From NCBI RefSeq assembly GCF_000152805.1, contig NZ_CH902578.1, positions 638,784 to 702,783 on the forward strand: DNA of 64,000 nt. The letters are read 5' to 3'. The translations under genes and the position numbers were made by a program. The DNA is from Maritimibacter alkaliphilus HTCC2654 (GTDB lineage Bacteria; Pseudomonadota; Alphaproteobacteria; Rhodobacterales; Rhodobacteraceae). Below, one piece after another: positions 18,412-30,576 of this stretch. A model generated the notes under the pieces. The model was not told where the DNA came from. It was given only the letters and a program-made list of their open reading frames with translations, and made no database searches. Each line of letters starts with the position of its first letter. Positions within the stretch are counted from its first letter, which is position 1.

Positions 18412-18771
18412 TCACGCTATCGGCGTCATCAACTCAACCTCTTCGCCGTCGCGAACGGCGGTGTAGAAGCATGACCGGCGGTTCGTGTGGCAAGCCGGGC
18501 CTTCCTGTTCGACCACGGCCAGCAGGCAGTCACGGTCGCAATCGACCCGCAGGTCCACCAGCTTTTGCACGTGGCCCGAAGTTTCGCCCTTGATCCAGAA
18601 CGCCTGCCGCGAGCGGCTCCAATAGGTCACGCGGCCCGTTTCCAGCGTCTTCGCGACCGCTTCGGCATTCATCCAGGCCATCATCAGCACTTCGCCGGTC
18701 CCGGCGGCCTGTGCGATGCAGGGGATCAAGCCCTTGTGATCGTAGACCAAGGTCTGAGGGTCGAAAGCCAT
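18412..18771 (-). CDS. hisI: Phosphoribosyl-AMP cyclohydrolase
   Basis: Third step of histidine biosynthesis, opening the purine ring of phosphoribosyl-AMP. 119 residues from ATG 18771 ([15 protein letters not shown]). Diagnostic blocks: [22 protein letters not shown], and the metal-binding set [20 protein letters not shown] with its Cys and Asp ligands, then RRSCFY. This is a stand-alone HisI without the HisE domain. Divergent from the IscU-like gene. Confidence 0.95.
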   Translation of the reverse strand: MAFDPQTLVYDHKGLIPCIAQAAGTGEVLMMAWMNAEAVAKTLETGRVTYWSRSRQAFWIKGETSGHVQKLVDLRVDCDRDCLLAVVEQEGPACHTNRRSCFYTAVRDGEEVELMTPIA

Positions 18772-18846
18772 GGCCGTTCCTTTCCAAACGCGTTTCGCTC
18801 GCCTATCTAGGGAAAACGCGACCAGACGGAAAGCCCCGGGGGAACC

Positions 18847-19290
18847 ATGTCGGATTCGGATCTCATCAAGCTTTACTCCAAGCGCATCCTCGCGCTTGCC
18901 GCCGACATCCCGCATCTGGGCACGCTCGACGGCGCCCAAGGCACGTCCAAGCAACGCTCGCCGCTCTGTGGCTCGACCGTGACCGCCACGCTCAAGATGC
19001 AGGACGGCAAAATCGCGGACTTCGCCCAGAACGTGAAGGCCTGTGCGCTCGGCCAAGCCTCGTCCTCGATCTTGGGCGCGCATGTGATCGGTCAGGATCG
19101 CGACACCATCGCCGCCGCCCGCGATGCGCTGGTGAAGATGTTGAAGGAAGACGGGCCGACCCCGCCCGCCCCGTTCGACGAGCTGGAGGTTCTGCGCCCG
19201 GCGCGCGAATTCAAGAACCGCCACCCCTCGATCCTTCTGGCCTGGGAAGCGACGCTCGCCGCGATGGACGAGGCACAGGCCGCCGCCTGA
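18847..19290 (+). CDS. IscU/SufU-like Fe-S scaffold lacking the third cysteine
   Basis: NifU_N/IscU-fold protein of 147 residues. Two scaffold cysteines are present, Cys41 in SPLCGSTV and Cys66 in VKACALGQ. The third (Cys128 in Bacillus SufU, in RIKCATLSW) is replaced: the aligned segment RHPSILLAW has Ser128. The Asp two residues after the first Cys is also replaced, by Ser43. It may therefore be a degenerate carrier or zinc/regulatory variant rather than a full scaffold. Monocistronic-looking, divergent from hisI. Confidence 0.82.
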   Translation: MSDSDLIKLYSKRILALAADIPHLGTLDGAQGTSKQRSPLCGSTVTATLKMQDGKIADFAQNVKACALGQASSSILGAHVIGQDRDTIAAARDALVKMLKEDGPTPPAPFDELEVLRPAREFKNRHPSILLAWEATLAAMDEAQAAA

Positions 19291-19310
19291 CTTATCCCTG
19301 AGACCGGACG

Positions 19311-19343
19311 AAAAAAATCGCCGCCTCCGGGAAGAGGCGGCGA
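19311..19343 (-). terminator. Intrinsic terminator for minus-strand transcript
   Basis: Ten-base perfect stem (TCGCCGCCTC, complementary arm 19334-19343) with a six-base loop, next to A7 at 19311-19317, which reads as U7 on the minus strand. It ends the transcript of the 40-residue membrane protein gene that stops at 19468. Confidence 0.8.
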
Positions 19344-19467
19344 CAGTAAGCGGTGTGGGTCGGACCCGGGGAAAGAGGCAGTTCCGGGTGGGACAGGTGA
19401 CGCTTGGGGGAGCGTCGGCATCAAGCTTGGGACAGGGATGCCGGACCCTTTTACCGCAGGCAGAAAC

Positions 19468-19590
19468 TCAGAAAATAGCAGGCAGATGCAGCATGGCGAT
19501 CAGACCGACCATGAGCGCGGCGCCTCCGGCCATATCCTGCCACAGCGTGGCGCGGGACCGGTTCAGGACTTGACGGATATCCTTGATCAT
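19468..19590 (-). CDS. 40-residue single-helix membrane protein, putative SOS-induced
   Basis: Short gene from ATG 19590 with AGGAG 7 bases upstream. The product starts MIKDIRQVLNRSRATLWQD (basic, amphipathic) and ends in one hydrophobic helix, about 20-40. It has its own transcription unit: a terminator 125 bp downstream, and upstream a dense cluster of GTTC/GAAC half-sites including a perfect LexA-type GTTC-N7-GTTC. The size, topology and LexA-type control recall Caulobacter SidA, a 29-residue SOS cell-division inhibitor. No sequence homology is claimed; function is inference. Confidence 0.7.
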   Translation of the reverse strand: MIKDIRQVLNRSRATLWQDMAGGAALMVGLIAMLHLPAIF

Positions 19591-19650
19591 GGCGGCTCTC
19601 CTGCTCTGTCGTGTTCGATTTGTGTTCTTCGTTAACACTTTGTTCTCATA

Positions 19651-19694
19651 TTCGTTCACGTTCTGTAAAGAACTTTTTGAGAACATCTGAGAAC
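19651..19694 (-). promoter_or_regulatory. Putative LexA-box cluster
   Basis: GAAC (19670-19673), seven bases, GAAC (19681-19684) on the plus strand is GTTC-N7-GTTC on the minus strand, the alphaproteobacterial LexA operator. A further GAAC follows at 19691-19694 after six bases, and more GTTC half-sites lie between about 19641 and 19664. The cluster is 80-105 bp before the 40-residue ORF and about 30 bp beyond the recG stop, so it belongs to the small gene. Confidence 0.65.
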
Positions 19695-19722
19695 TTTTTA
19701 GCATTCCGACAGGAACGAAACG

Positions 19723-24053
<4,331 letters not shown>

Positions 24054-24137
24054 AGTCGGGAGGATCGAAATGAAAGACGAACCTGTCAGCAATCGTTCCG
24101 GCCGGCCCCGCGCGCCGGCAATGTGCACCTGTGGGCC

Positions 24138-24851
24138 TCAGGCCCCCATCGCCACCTGTGGGTCCATCTCGACCGGCTGCGGATCACGCAGCACATAGCC
24201 ACGGCCCCAGACGGTTTCGATGTAGTTCTCGCCCTCGGTGGCCTCGGCGAGTTTCTTGCGCAGTTTGCAGATGAAGACGTCGATGATCTTGAGTTCCGGT
24301 TCGTCCATCCCGCCGTAAAGGTGGTTGAGGAACATCTCTTTCGTCAACGTCGTGCCCTTGCGCAGGCTGAGGAGCTCGAGCATCTGGTATTCCTTGCCGG
24401 TCAGATGAACCGGCCGCCCATCGACTTCCACCGATTTCGCGTCAAGGTTTACCGCGACCCGGCCCGTCTGGATGACCGACTGCGAATGGCCCTTGGACCG
24501 GCGGATGATGGCGTGGATGCGCGCGACCAGCTCGTCGCGGTGAAACGGCTTGGTCATGTAATCGTCGGCCCCGAACCCGAAGCCGCGCAGCTTGTTCTCG
24601 GTGTCGTCGTTGCCCGACAGGATCAGGATCGGCGTTTCGATCCGCGCGAGGCGCAACTGGCGCAGAACCTCGTGCCCGTTCATGTCCGGTAGGTTCAGGT
24701 CCAGAAGGATCAGGTCGTAATCATAGAGCTTAGCGAGGTCGACCCCCTCCTCCCCCAGATCCGTGGAATAGACGTTGAGGTTGGCGTGAGTCAGCATCAG
24801 CTCGATCGAGCGAGATGTGGTCGGATCGTCTTCGACGAGCAGGATTCGCAT
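24138..24851 (-). CDS. ctrA: CtrA, cell-cycle response regulator
   Basis: OmpR-type regulator of cell cycle, motility and (in Rhodobacterales) gene-transfer-agent and quorum-linked genes. 237 residues. Receiver [20 protein letters not shown] with phospho-acceptor Asp51 ([16 protein letters not shown]) and Lys in [11 protein letters not shown]. The winged-helix DNA-binding domain (about 125-225) has [12 protein letters not shown] and [11 protein letters not shown], nearly invariant among CtrA proteins. The upstream 98 bp holds TTAA-N7-TTAC and a GTTC-N7-GTTC repeat. sciP lies directly upstream on the same strand. Confidence 0.97.
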   Translation of the reverse strand: MRILLVEDDPTTSRSIELMLTHANLNVYSTDLGEEGVDLAKLYDYDLILLDLNLPDMNGHEVLRQLRLARIETPILILSGNDDTENKLRGFGFGADDYMTKPFHRDELVARIHAIIRRSKGHSQSVIQTGRVAVNLDAKSVEVDGRPVHLTGKEYQMLELLSLRKGTTLTKEMFLNHLYGGMDEPELKIIDVFICKLRKKLAEATEGENYIETVWGRGYVLRDPQPVEMDPQVAMGA

Positions 24852-24869
24852 CGGTCAGTCTCCAGATAA

Positions 24870-24888
24870 GTTCCCGTTCCGTTCGTTC
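24870..24888 (-). promoter_or_regulatory. GTTC direct-repeat cluster (possible LexA site) before ctrA
   Basis: Four GTTC tetramers at 24870, 24876, 24881 and 24885; the first and third form GTTC-N7-GTTC. It lies 19-37 bp before the ctrA start codon, within the likely 5' leader or promoter. The spacing matches the alphaproteobacterial LexA operator, but a short simple repeat could give it by chance. Confidence 0.45.
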
Positions 24889-24907
24889 ACACTCTCGCCC
24901 CAAATGG

Positions 24908-24922
24908 TTAACGTCCCGTTAC
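24908..24922. promoter_or_regulatory. CtrA-box-like site upstream of ctrA
   Basis: TTAA, seven bases, TTAC, one mismatch from the CtrA full site TTAA-N7-TTAA, 57-71 bp before the ctrA start. Autoregulation of ctrA through such a site is known in Caulobacter; here it is inferred. Confidence 0.5.
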
Positions 24923-24949
24923 CCATGCGTGAGTCATAGCTCATTCTAC

Positions 24950-25228
24950 CTAGGGTTGTCTATATTTCTGAAGCGCCGTGGCTTTCAACGCGGCTTCTCC
25001 GTGGGTTTCGACCGCATGTTGCCACTCCGCGAACTCCTCCTCCGACAGCGCGTACATCCTGAGCGCATCGGGCAGGGTCACGAGGCCGAACTTGACCGCG
25101 CGCACCACGGCGGCCTTGCGCGAGGCGACCCAGCGCCGTGTGTTCGCAGGCGGCAGGTCGGCACGGGTCATATGGCTGCCGTCCGGCAATCGCACGGCGC
25201 GCGGTCCATCGACTTTCTTAAGGTACAT
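24950..25228 (-). CDS. sciP: SciP, small CtrA inhibitory protein (DUF1153)
   Basis: Helix-turn-helix protein that binds CtrA and blocks its recruitment of RNA polymerase. 92 residues from ATG 25228 (MYLKKVDGPRAVRLPDG), with GAGGGAAG as ribosome-binding site. RADLPPANTRRWVASRKAAV, then VKFGLVTLPDALRMYALSEE, are the conserved SciP helices. It ends 98 bp before ctrA on the same strand, so regulator and antagonist are neighbours and may share transcripts. Confidence 0.93.
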   Translation of the reverse strand: MYLKKVDGPRAVRLPDGSHMTRADLPPANTRRWVASRKAAVVRAVKFGLVTLPDALRMYALSEEEFAEWQHAVETHGEAALKATALQKYRQP

Positions 25229-25348
25229 CACGGTCTTCCCTCGAACTAAGGCACAAGCACTTTTGCGCGAGGGGCTTAATGTTGCGTGAAACCCGGCCTT
25301 GTTGTTATGTGCAATTTTCATATATTCGCGCGTTCAAAGGAGCGTGCC

Positions 25349-26494
25349 ATGAGCCTCGACACCGAAATCCGCGTCAATTCGCTGGGCTTCGCCAAGCCCG
25401 AAAGCGAGACCCGAGTGGTCGTCGCCATGTCCGGCGGCGTCGACAGTTCCGTGGTCGCCGCCAAGCTCAAACGCGAAGGCTACGATGTCATCGGGGTCAC
25501 GCTCCAGCTTTACGATCACGGGGCGGCGCTGGCCAAGAAGGGCGCTTGCTGCGCGGGGGTGGATATCCACGATGCCCGTCGTGTGGCCGAGGAAATGGGC
25601 TTTCCCCATTACGTGCTCGACTATGAGAACATCTTCCGCGAAGCGGTCATCGAAGAATTCGCCGACAGCTATCTCGGTGGTGCGACACCCGTGCCCTGTA
25701 TCCGCTGCAACGAGCGCGTGAAGTTCAAGGATCTGCTTGCGACCGCCAAAGACCTCGACGCCGACTGCATGGCGACCGGGCACTATATCCAGCGGTTCGA
25801 CGGCGACGCCGGGCCGGAACTCCACCGGGCGGCCGATGCGAACCGGGATCAGAGCTATTTCCTGTTCTCGACCACGCCGGAGCAACTGTCGTTCCTGCGC
25901 TTCCCGCTCGGCCACCTCAAGACCAAGGACGAAACCCGGGCCCTCGCCCGCGAATTCGGATTGGAAGTGGCCGACAAGCCGGACAGCCAGGACATCTGTT
26001 TCGTGCCCGACGGAAACTATGCCGGCGTGATCGAAAAGCTGCGCCCGGGCGCCGCCGAGCCAGGCGAGATCGTCCATGCGGACGGGCGCGTGCTGGGCCG
26101 CCACGACGGCGTGATCCACTACACCATCGGACAACGCCGGGGCCTGGGGATCGGCGGTCTGTCCGACCCGCTCTATGTGGTGCGCCTCGACACCGAGACC
26201 CGGCAGGTCGTCGTCGGCCCGAAAGAGATGCTCGCGACCCGCACGATCCCGGTGCGCGAGATCAACTGGCTCGGCGACGCGCCCTTCACCTCGCAAGGCG
26301 AATGGCACTTGTCCGTCAAGGTCCGCTCGACGCGCCCGCCGCGCGAAGCGGTGATCCGGCCGATTAGCGAAACCGAAGCCGAGGTCGAACTGCTGACGCC
26401 CGAAGAAGGCGTCTCACCCGGTCAGGCCTGCGTGTTCTATGCCCCCGACAGCTCCCGCATCTTCGGCGGCGGCTGGATTCACACGGGCCACTGA
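25349..26494 (+). CDS. mnmA: tRNA-specific 2-thiouridylase MnmA
   Basis: Thiolates U34 of tRNA(Lys/Glu/Gln). 381 residues from ATG 25349, with AAGGAG 6 bases upstream. The PP-loop SGGVDSS is at 28-34. The catalytic cysteines are Cys120 in [11 protein letters not shown] and Cys217 in QDICFVPDG, equivalent to E. coli Cys102 and Cys199. ATGHY follows the first. The C-terminal beta-barrel region includes [10 protein letters not shown]. Divergent from sciP; convergent with fabZ across a hairpin repeat. Confidence 0.96.
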   Translation: MSLDTEIRVNSLGFAKPESETRVVVAMSGGVDSSVVAAKLKREGYDVIGVTLQLYDHGAALAKKGACCAGVDIHDARRVAEEMGFPHYVLDYENIFREAVIEEFADSYLGGATPVPCIRCNERVKFKDLLATAKDLDADCMATGHYIQRFDGDAGPELHRAADANRDQSYFLFSTTPEQLSFLRFPLGHLKTKDETRALAREFGLEVADKPDSQDICFVPDGNYAGVIEKLRPGAAEPGEIVHADGRVLGRHDGVIHYTIGQRRGLGIGGLSDPLYVVRLDTETRQVVVGPKEMLATRTIPVREINWLGDAPFTSQGEWHLSVKVRSTRPPREAVIRPISETEAEVELLTPEEGVSPGQACVFYAPDSSRIFGGGWIHTGH

Positions 26495-26496
26495 CC

Positions 26497-26640
26497 CCTT
26501 CTTCGTTTCCGAAATACTTCGGGAGGTCTGGAGGGCTGGCCCTCCAGAGCCGCCAACGGCGGCTGCCACCGCGACGTCCCGGCACAGCCGGGGCGGCGCA
26601 AAAGCTGCGTGCGCGCAGGCGCACACATTTCGAAAGATCA
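26497..26640. repeat. Dispersed intergenic hairpin repeat, copy B
   Basis: Between convergent mnmA and fabZ. Shares CTTCGTTTC-type head and GAAATACTTCGGGAGGTC with copy A (6762), then a 10-bp inverted repeat with TG loop (26527-26548). One stem base pair differs from copy A as a C-G to T-A pair, a compensatory change. A second palindrome GCCGCC-aac-GGCGGC and a GC-rich tail follow. Confidence 0.8.
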
Positions 26641-26650
26641 GGTCTAAAGA

Positions 26651-27118
26651 TCAGGCTGACGGAGACTGGCTCAGGTCGATCATGGCCGAGAACTCGGCGG
26701 AACAGGCCACTTCGCCGTCCACCGTGGCGCGACCCTCGAATTTCCAGATCTTCGACCCGCCGCGGATCGTCTTGATGTGCATCTTCAGCACGTCGCCCGG
26801 CACCACCTTGCGCCGGAACTTCACCTTGTCGATCCCCATGAAGTAGACCAGCGGTTCCTTGTCGACGAGGTCGAGCGACATCGACACCATCACCGCCGAG
26901 GTCTGGGCCATCGCCTCGACGATAGTCACGCCGGGCATGATCGGCGTCTGCGGAAAGTGTCCCTGAAAATGCGGCTCGTTATAGGTGACGTTCTTCACCC
27001 CGACGGCGCTTTCGTTTGTCACGATATCCTCGACCCGGTCGATCAGCAGGAACGGGTAGCGGTGCGGAATGCACCGTTGGATCATGTGGATATCAGCCGA
27101 AAGGGGCGCGTCTGTCAT
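26651..27118 (-). CDS. fabZ: 3-hydroxyacyl-ACP dehydratase FabZ
   Basis: Dehydrates 3-hydroxyacyl-ACP in fatty-acid elongation. 155 residues, hot-dog fold. Catalytic His54 lies in [17 protein letters not shown] and Glu68 in VTIVEAMAQ, both intact. Last gene of the bamA-ompH-fabZ run. The lpxA gene that normally follows is absent; instead the strand ends at a hairpin repeat facing mnmA. Confidence 0.96.
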   Translation of the reverse strand: MTDAPLSADIHMIQRCIPHRYPFLLIDRVEDIVTNESAVGVKNVTYNEPHFQGHFPQTPIMPGVTIVEAMAQTSAVMVSMSLDLVDKEPLVYFMGIDKVKFRRKVVPGDVLKMHIKTIRGGSKIWKFEGRATVDGEVACSAEFSAMIDLSQSPSA

Positions 27119-27193
27119 GTGAACATCCTTTGAATACTGGCACGCCTTTTGCCCCGTGGCAGGCGCGGGCGCAAGGGTTTGCGCGGCGCGGGG

Positions 27194-27781
27194 CTATTCG
27201 GGCGCGGCCGGCGTGTCCGGGTCGGCGGGGGCTTCGGGAACGAGGTTCGAGCCTTCACCGAAGGTTTCGTCGATCAGCGCGATCGCTTCTTCGGTCACGT
27301 CGATGGCGTTCGCGGCCAGCAGCACCGACCGCTTGTCGAGCAGGACGACCGCCCCGCGCTGCTGCATGATCTGGCCAAGCGCCGGGCCGATCCGGTTGTA
27401 GAAATCCCGCTGCGCCGTCTCAAAGCGCCGCACGAAATCCGATTGGGCGGCGTCGCGGTCGTTGCGCAACTGAACGACACGGGCATCGAAGGCATCGGCG
27501 GCCGCCCGGAACTCTTCCGCCGTCATCGAGTCGCGCTGATCCGTCAGCGCCTGCTCTTCGGCCTCCAACTCCTGCTCGATCTTGCGGGTTTCTTCCGACA
27601 GGGCTGCGGATTCCGCGTCGAGATCGGACGAAACGCGCTGGCCGAACCGGCTTTGCTCGAACAGCGCCTCGCGGTCGATGGTCAGGATGGGCGACACCAG
27701 CTGACCCAGATTCTGGGCCAGCACCGGCGGCGTGACGGACAAGACCGTCACGAGCGACAGGATCAAGGCAATCAGACGCAT
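27194..27781 (-). CDS. OmpH/Skp-family periplasmic chaperone
   Basis: Periplasmic chaperone for unfolded outer-membrane proteins. 195 residues: signal peptide about 1-22 (MRLIALILSLVTVLSV, cleavage near VLA-Q), then a long charged helical arm (about 55-130, rich in Glu/Gln/Arg, coiled coil) and a small beta body containing LGQIMQQRGAVVLLDKRSVL. It ends in an acidic Pro-rich tail. 28 bp after bamA, fitting the conserved bamA-skp-fabZ order. Confidence 0.9.
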   Translation of the reverse strand: MRLIALILSLVTVLSVTPPVLAQNLGQLVSPILTIDREALFEQSRFGQRVSSDLDAESAALSEETRKIEQELEAEEQALTDQRDSMTAEEFRAAADAFDARVVQLRNDRDAAQSDFVRRFETAQRDFYNRIGPALGQIMQQRGAVVLLDKRSVLLAANAIDVTEEAIALIDETFGEGSNLVPEAPADPDTPAAPE

Positions 27782-27809
27782 GGCAACCTCCGAAGGGGCG
27801 CGAACCTGA

Positions 27810-30155
27810 TCAGAACTGGGTCTGGATCGTCACCTCGAACCGGCCTTCGCGGTCGTAGCCCTGTTTCACGACGGGGATCGAGTAGTTGAATCGCAGCGGG
27901 CCGATGGGCGTGTCCCAGAACAGCGACGCACCGACCGAGGACCGCAGGTAGAATGCGTCGTCGATGGTGCCGCCCAGCGTGTTGTCCAGGCCCCAGAGCG
28001 AACCGACATCGGCGAACACGCCGCCACTGATCCCGTATTCCTCGGGCAGACCAAGCGGGAACTGCGCCTCGACGCGGGCCGCGACGAAGTAGTTGCCGCC
28101 AAGCGCATCGGTGTTCGCGACGGTCAGGTCACGCGGGCCGGTGCCGTTGAAGCGGAAGCCCCGCACCTTTTCCGGGCCGAGCGTGAAGCGATCCGTCACG
28201 CGCGCACCTGCGCCGCCGATGGAATAGAGCGCGCCGCCCTCGACCTCGGCCCTCAGCGTCACCTCGTCGTTCATGATGCGGGTCTGCGCCCGCGCCAGAG
28301 CCGTCGCCTTCAGGTATTGGTTGTCGGCCCCAAGACCGCCGACCTCGGTGTCGATTTCGAGGAAGAAGCGCGACATATCGTCGAGCCCGGAAATCGCCGA
28401 GTCGAAGGTGTAGGTCAGGCCCGCGTGCCCGCCGATCTGCCAACCGCGCCCGGCCTCGGCCATGAGCACGGCGGAACTGGCCGGATCGACGTTCGCGATG
28501 TTGGACCCACGCACGCCCGCCTTGACCGCGACGCGGCTCGACGGGCTGATCGGGAACTCCAGATAGGGTTCCACCAGCAGCCGGGTGGTGTCGTAGTTCG
28601 CATTCGCCGAGGCCAGCGTGTCATAGTAGAACGCGTTGATCCCAAGCTCGAGATCGCGGCCCAGAAGCCGGGGTTCGGCGAAGGAGAACGAGTAGTTGCG
28701 GACGGCGACGCCCCAGTTGAACTCGGCGCTGATGTACTGGCCGCGACCCAGGAAGTTCGATTCGCTGAACGACGCGTTCAGACCGAAACCGGAGGCCGTC
28801 GAATAGGACGCCCCGAAGGAGAGGGAACCGGTGCCCTGCTCTTCCACGTCCACGTCGACCACGACTCGGTCCGACGCCGAGCCTTCGCGCGCCTGCACGT
28901 CGACATTCGCGAAATAGCCAAGGGCGCGGATACGTTCGGCGGCGCGACGGATTTCGCGCGGATTGAACGGGTCGCCTTCGACCGTGCGGAATTCCGAGCG
29001 CACCACGCGGTCGAGCGTGGTCTGGTTGCCCTCGATGTCGATCCGCTCGACGATCACGCGCGGCCCGCGGGTGATGGCGAGCGTCACGTCCAGCGTGCCT
29101 TCGCGTTCGTTGCGCACGATGCGCGGCTCGACGGTGATGAAGTTCAGACCCTTCTGGGCCGCCAGACGCTCCATCCGCGCGATCGCGTTGTCCACGTCCG
29201 ACGGGTTGTAGACGCCGCCCTGACGCAGACGGGCCGCGCGCTCGAATTCGGCGGTGTCGACACCGTCGACCTCGGAAATCGTGTTCACCTGACCGACGCT
29301 GAACTGCTGGCCCTCGGTGATCTTGAATGTCACCTGATAGCCGTCACGGCTGCTGCCCGCTTCGGCGGCGACCGCTTCGGCCCGGAAATCGACGAAGCCG
29401 CGCGAATTGTAGAAATCCGTCAGAACCTGCTTGTCGAACTCGATCCGGCCGGGGTCATAGGTGTCGGACTGGACGAAGGCCCGCAGAAGGCCCGCCTGTT
29501 TCGACGTCAGAACACGGCGCAGACGGGAGTCGGCGAAGCTGCGGTTGCCGGAGAAGGACAGACGCTCGATCTCGGACACCCGGCCCTCGATCACTTCGAA
29601 GACGAGGTCGACGCGGCCATTGGTGCGCCGGATGATGCGCGGCGTCACTTCGGCGGCCAAGCGACCCTTTTGGGCATAGTATTCCGCGATCACCTGCGCG
29701 TCGCGCTCGGCGACGGCGGGCGAGAACACCTGACGCGGGCGCGACTGGATGATCGCGATCAGATCCTCGTCGTCCTCGCGGCGGTTGCCCTCGATATTGA
29801 TGCGGCTGATGAACGCCTGTTCCTGCACCCGGACGACCAGCGTGCGACCGCTCGGCTGAAGCCGGACCGTGTCGAACAGGCCCGAACCCTGAAGGCGCTG
29901 ATAGGCGTCGTTGAGTTGGGCCGCGCTGACCGTCTCGTTCTTGCCGAATCCGAGGTAGGCGAGGATGGTCGCCGCTTCGATCTTTTCGGTCCCGACGATC
30001 TGCACCGAGGAGAAATTGTAGGACTGCGCGAGTGCCGCCGATGGCACGATCAGCGAAGCCCCTGATACCCCGAAGAAAACCGCCGTGGCAGCCGGTGCAA
30101 AGACGGATTGGCGCAGCCCCTTGGCGCGGGCGGCACGCTGCTCGTTATACGTCAT
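27810..30155 (-). CDS. bamA: BamA, outer-membrane protein assembly factor
   Basis: Central barrel of the BAM complex. 781 residues: a hydrophobic signal region to about residue 45 after an unusually long basic start (MTYNEQRAARAKGLRQSVF), cleavage near ALAQ-S, five POTRA repeats (about 45-425), then a 16-strand beta-barrel with the VRGF motif (in KVRGFRFNGTGPRD) and a C-terminal Phe (TIQTQF), the classic barrel signature. In-frame with the small ORF and rseP upstream on the same strand. Confidence 0.96.
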   Translation of the reverse strand: MTYNEQRAARAKGLRQSVFAPAATAVFFGVSGASLIVPSAALAQSYNFSSVQIVGTEKIEAATILAYLGFGKNETVSAAQLNDAYQRLQGSGLFDTVRLQPSGRTLVVRVQEQAFISRINIEGNRREDDEDLIAIIQSRPRQVFSPAVAERDAQVIAEYYAQKGRLAAEVTPRIIRRTNGRVDLVFEVIEGRVSEIERLSFSGNRSFADSRLRRVLTSKQAGLLRAFVQSDTYDPGRIEFDKQVLTDFYNSRGFVDFRAEAVAAEAGSSRDGYQVTFKITEGQQFSVGQVNTISEVDGVDTAEFERAARLRQGGVYNPSDVDNAIARMERLAAQKGLNFITVEPRIVRNEREGTLDVTLAITRGPRVIVERIDIEGNQTTLDRVVRSEFRTVEGDPFNPREIRRAAERIRALGYFANVDVQAREGSASDRVVVDVDVEEQGTGSLSFGASYSTASGFGLNASFSESNFLGRGQYISAEFNWGVAVRNYSFSFAEPRLLGRDLELGINAFYYDTLASANANYDTTRLLVEPYLEFPISPSSRVAVKAGVRGSNIANVDPASSAVLMAEAGRGWQIGGHAGLTYTFDSAISGLDDMSRFFLEIDTEVGGLGADNQYLKATALARAQTRIMNDEVTLRAEVEGGALYSIGGAGARVTDRFTLGPEKVRGFRFNGTGPRDLTVANTDALGGNYFVAARVEAQFPLGLPEEYGISGGVFADVGSLWGLDNTLGGTIDDAFYLRSSVGASLFWDTPIGPLRFNYSIPVVKQGYDREGRFEVTIQTQF

Positions 30156-30192
30156 CTTGTTGTCATCCGCTCAGACATCCCAGTCCCTAGTG

Positions 30193-30221
30193 TGACTAGC
30201 GGGTTTGGGGGGCGGTGTCAA
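30193..30221 (-). promoter_or_regulatory. Weak candidate promoter before bamA
   Basis: Minus-strand TTGACA (30221-30216), a perfect -35, is followed after 17 bases by TAGTCA (30198-30193), a poor -10, 38 bp before the bamA start. A hairpin lies just upstream, so bamA may have its own promoter. Confidence 0.3.
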
Positions 30222-30238
30222 AGCAAGTCAAACGACTG

Positions 30239-30260
30239 AGGGCCGCGCTATGGCGGCCCT
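30239..30260 (-). terminator. Hairpin between small ORF and bamA (terminator-like)
   Basis: Eight-base stem AGGGCCGC / GCGGCCCT with a six-base loop, 53 bp past the stop of the 43-residue ORF. There is no immediate U-run on the minus strand (only CGTTT a few bases on), so termination may be partial. Confidence 0.4.
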
Positions 30261-30312
30261 GCGACAGGTTCGAAAAGTGTAAGTTTTCAGAGCGGTGCGA
30301 CCCGCCGTGAAA

Positions 30313-30444
30313 TCAGTGCAGGAACGCGCCCAGCAAGGCCCCGCAGCCAAGGGCGGCCGCCAGCGTGCCGACATACAGAAGACGGTCCCAGTTCAGGTCC
30401 ATCAAAAGGTGAAGCCCGCGGTAGCTGTGTTGAATGTGTTCCAT
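30313..30444 (-). CDS. 43-residue single-helix membrane protein
   Basis: Short gene from ATG 30444 with GGAGG 8 bases upstream; begins MEHIQHSYRGLHLLMDLNWD and ends in one hydrophobic Gly/Ala/Leu-rich helix (about 23-42) and His. It lies between rseP (start side of the cluster) and bamA, on their strand, with a hairpin just after it. Strong ribosome-binding site and location argue it is real; function unknown. Confidence 0.65.
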   Translation of the reverse strand: MEHIQHSYRGLHLLMDLNWDRLLYVGTLAAALGCGALLGAFLH

Positions 30445-30576
30445 GCGCTCGTACCTCCAGCGTTATGGAGGGGAAACTCACATGGGATTCGGGCGGGACC
30501 ACATCCGAATTGCGGCAAGATTAAGGCATTTGCGATCGGCTTCACGGCGCAGGTGGGCGCGCCCGGCTCTCGGGGC

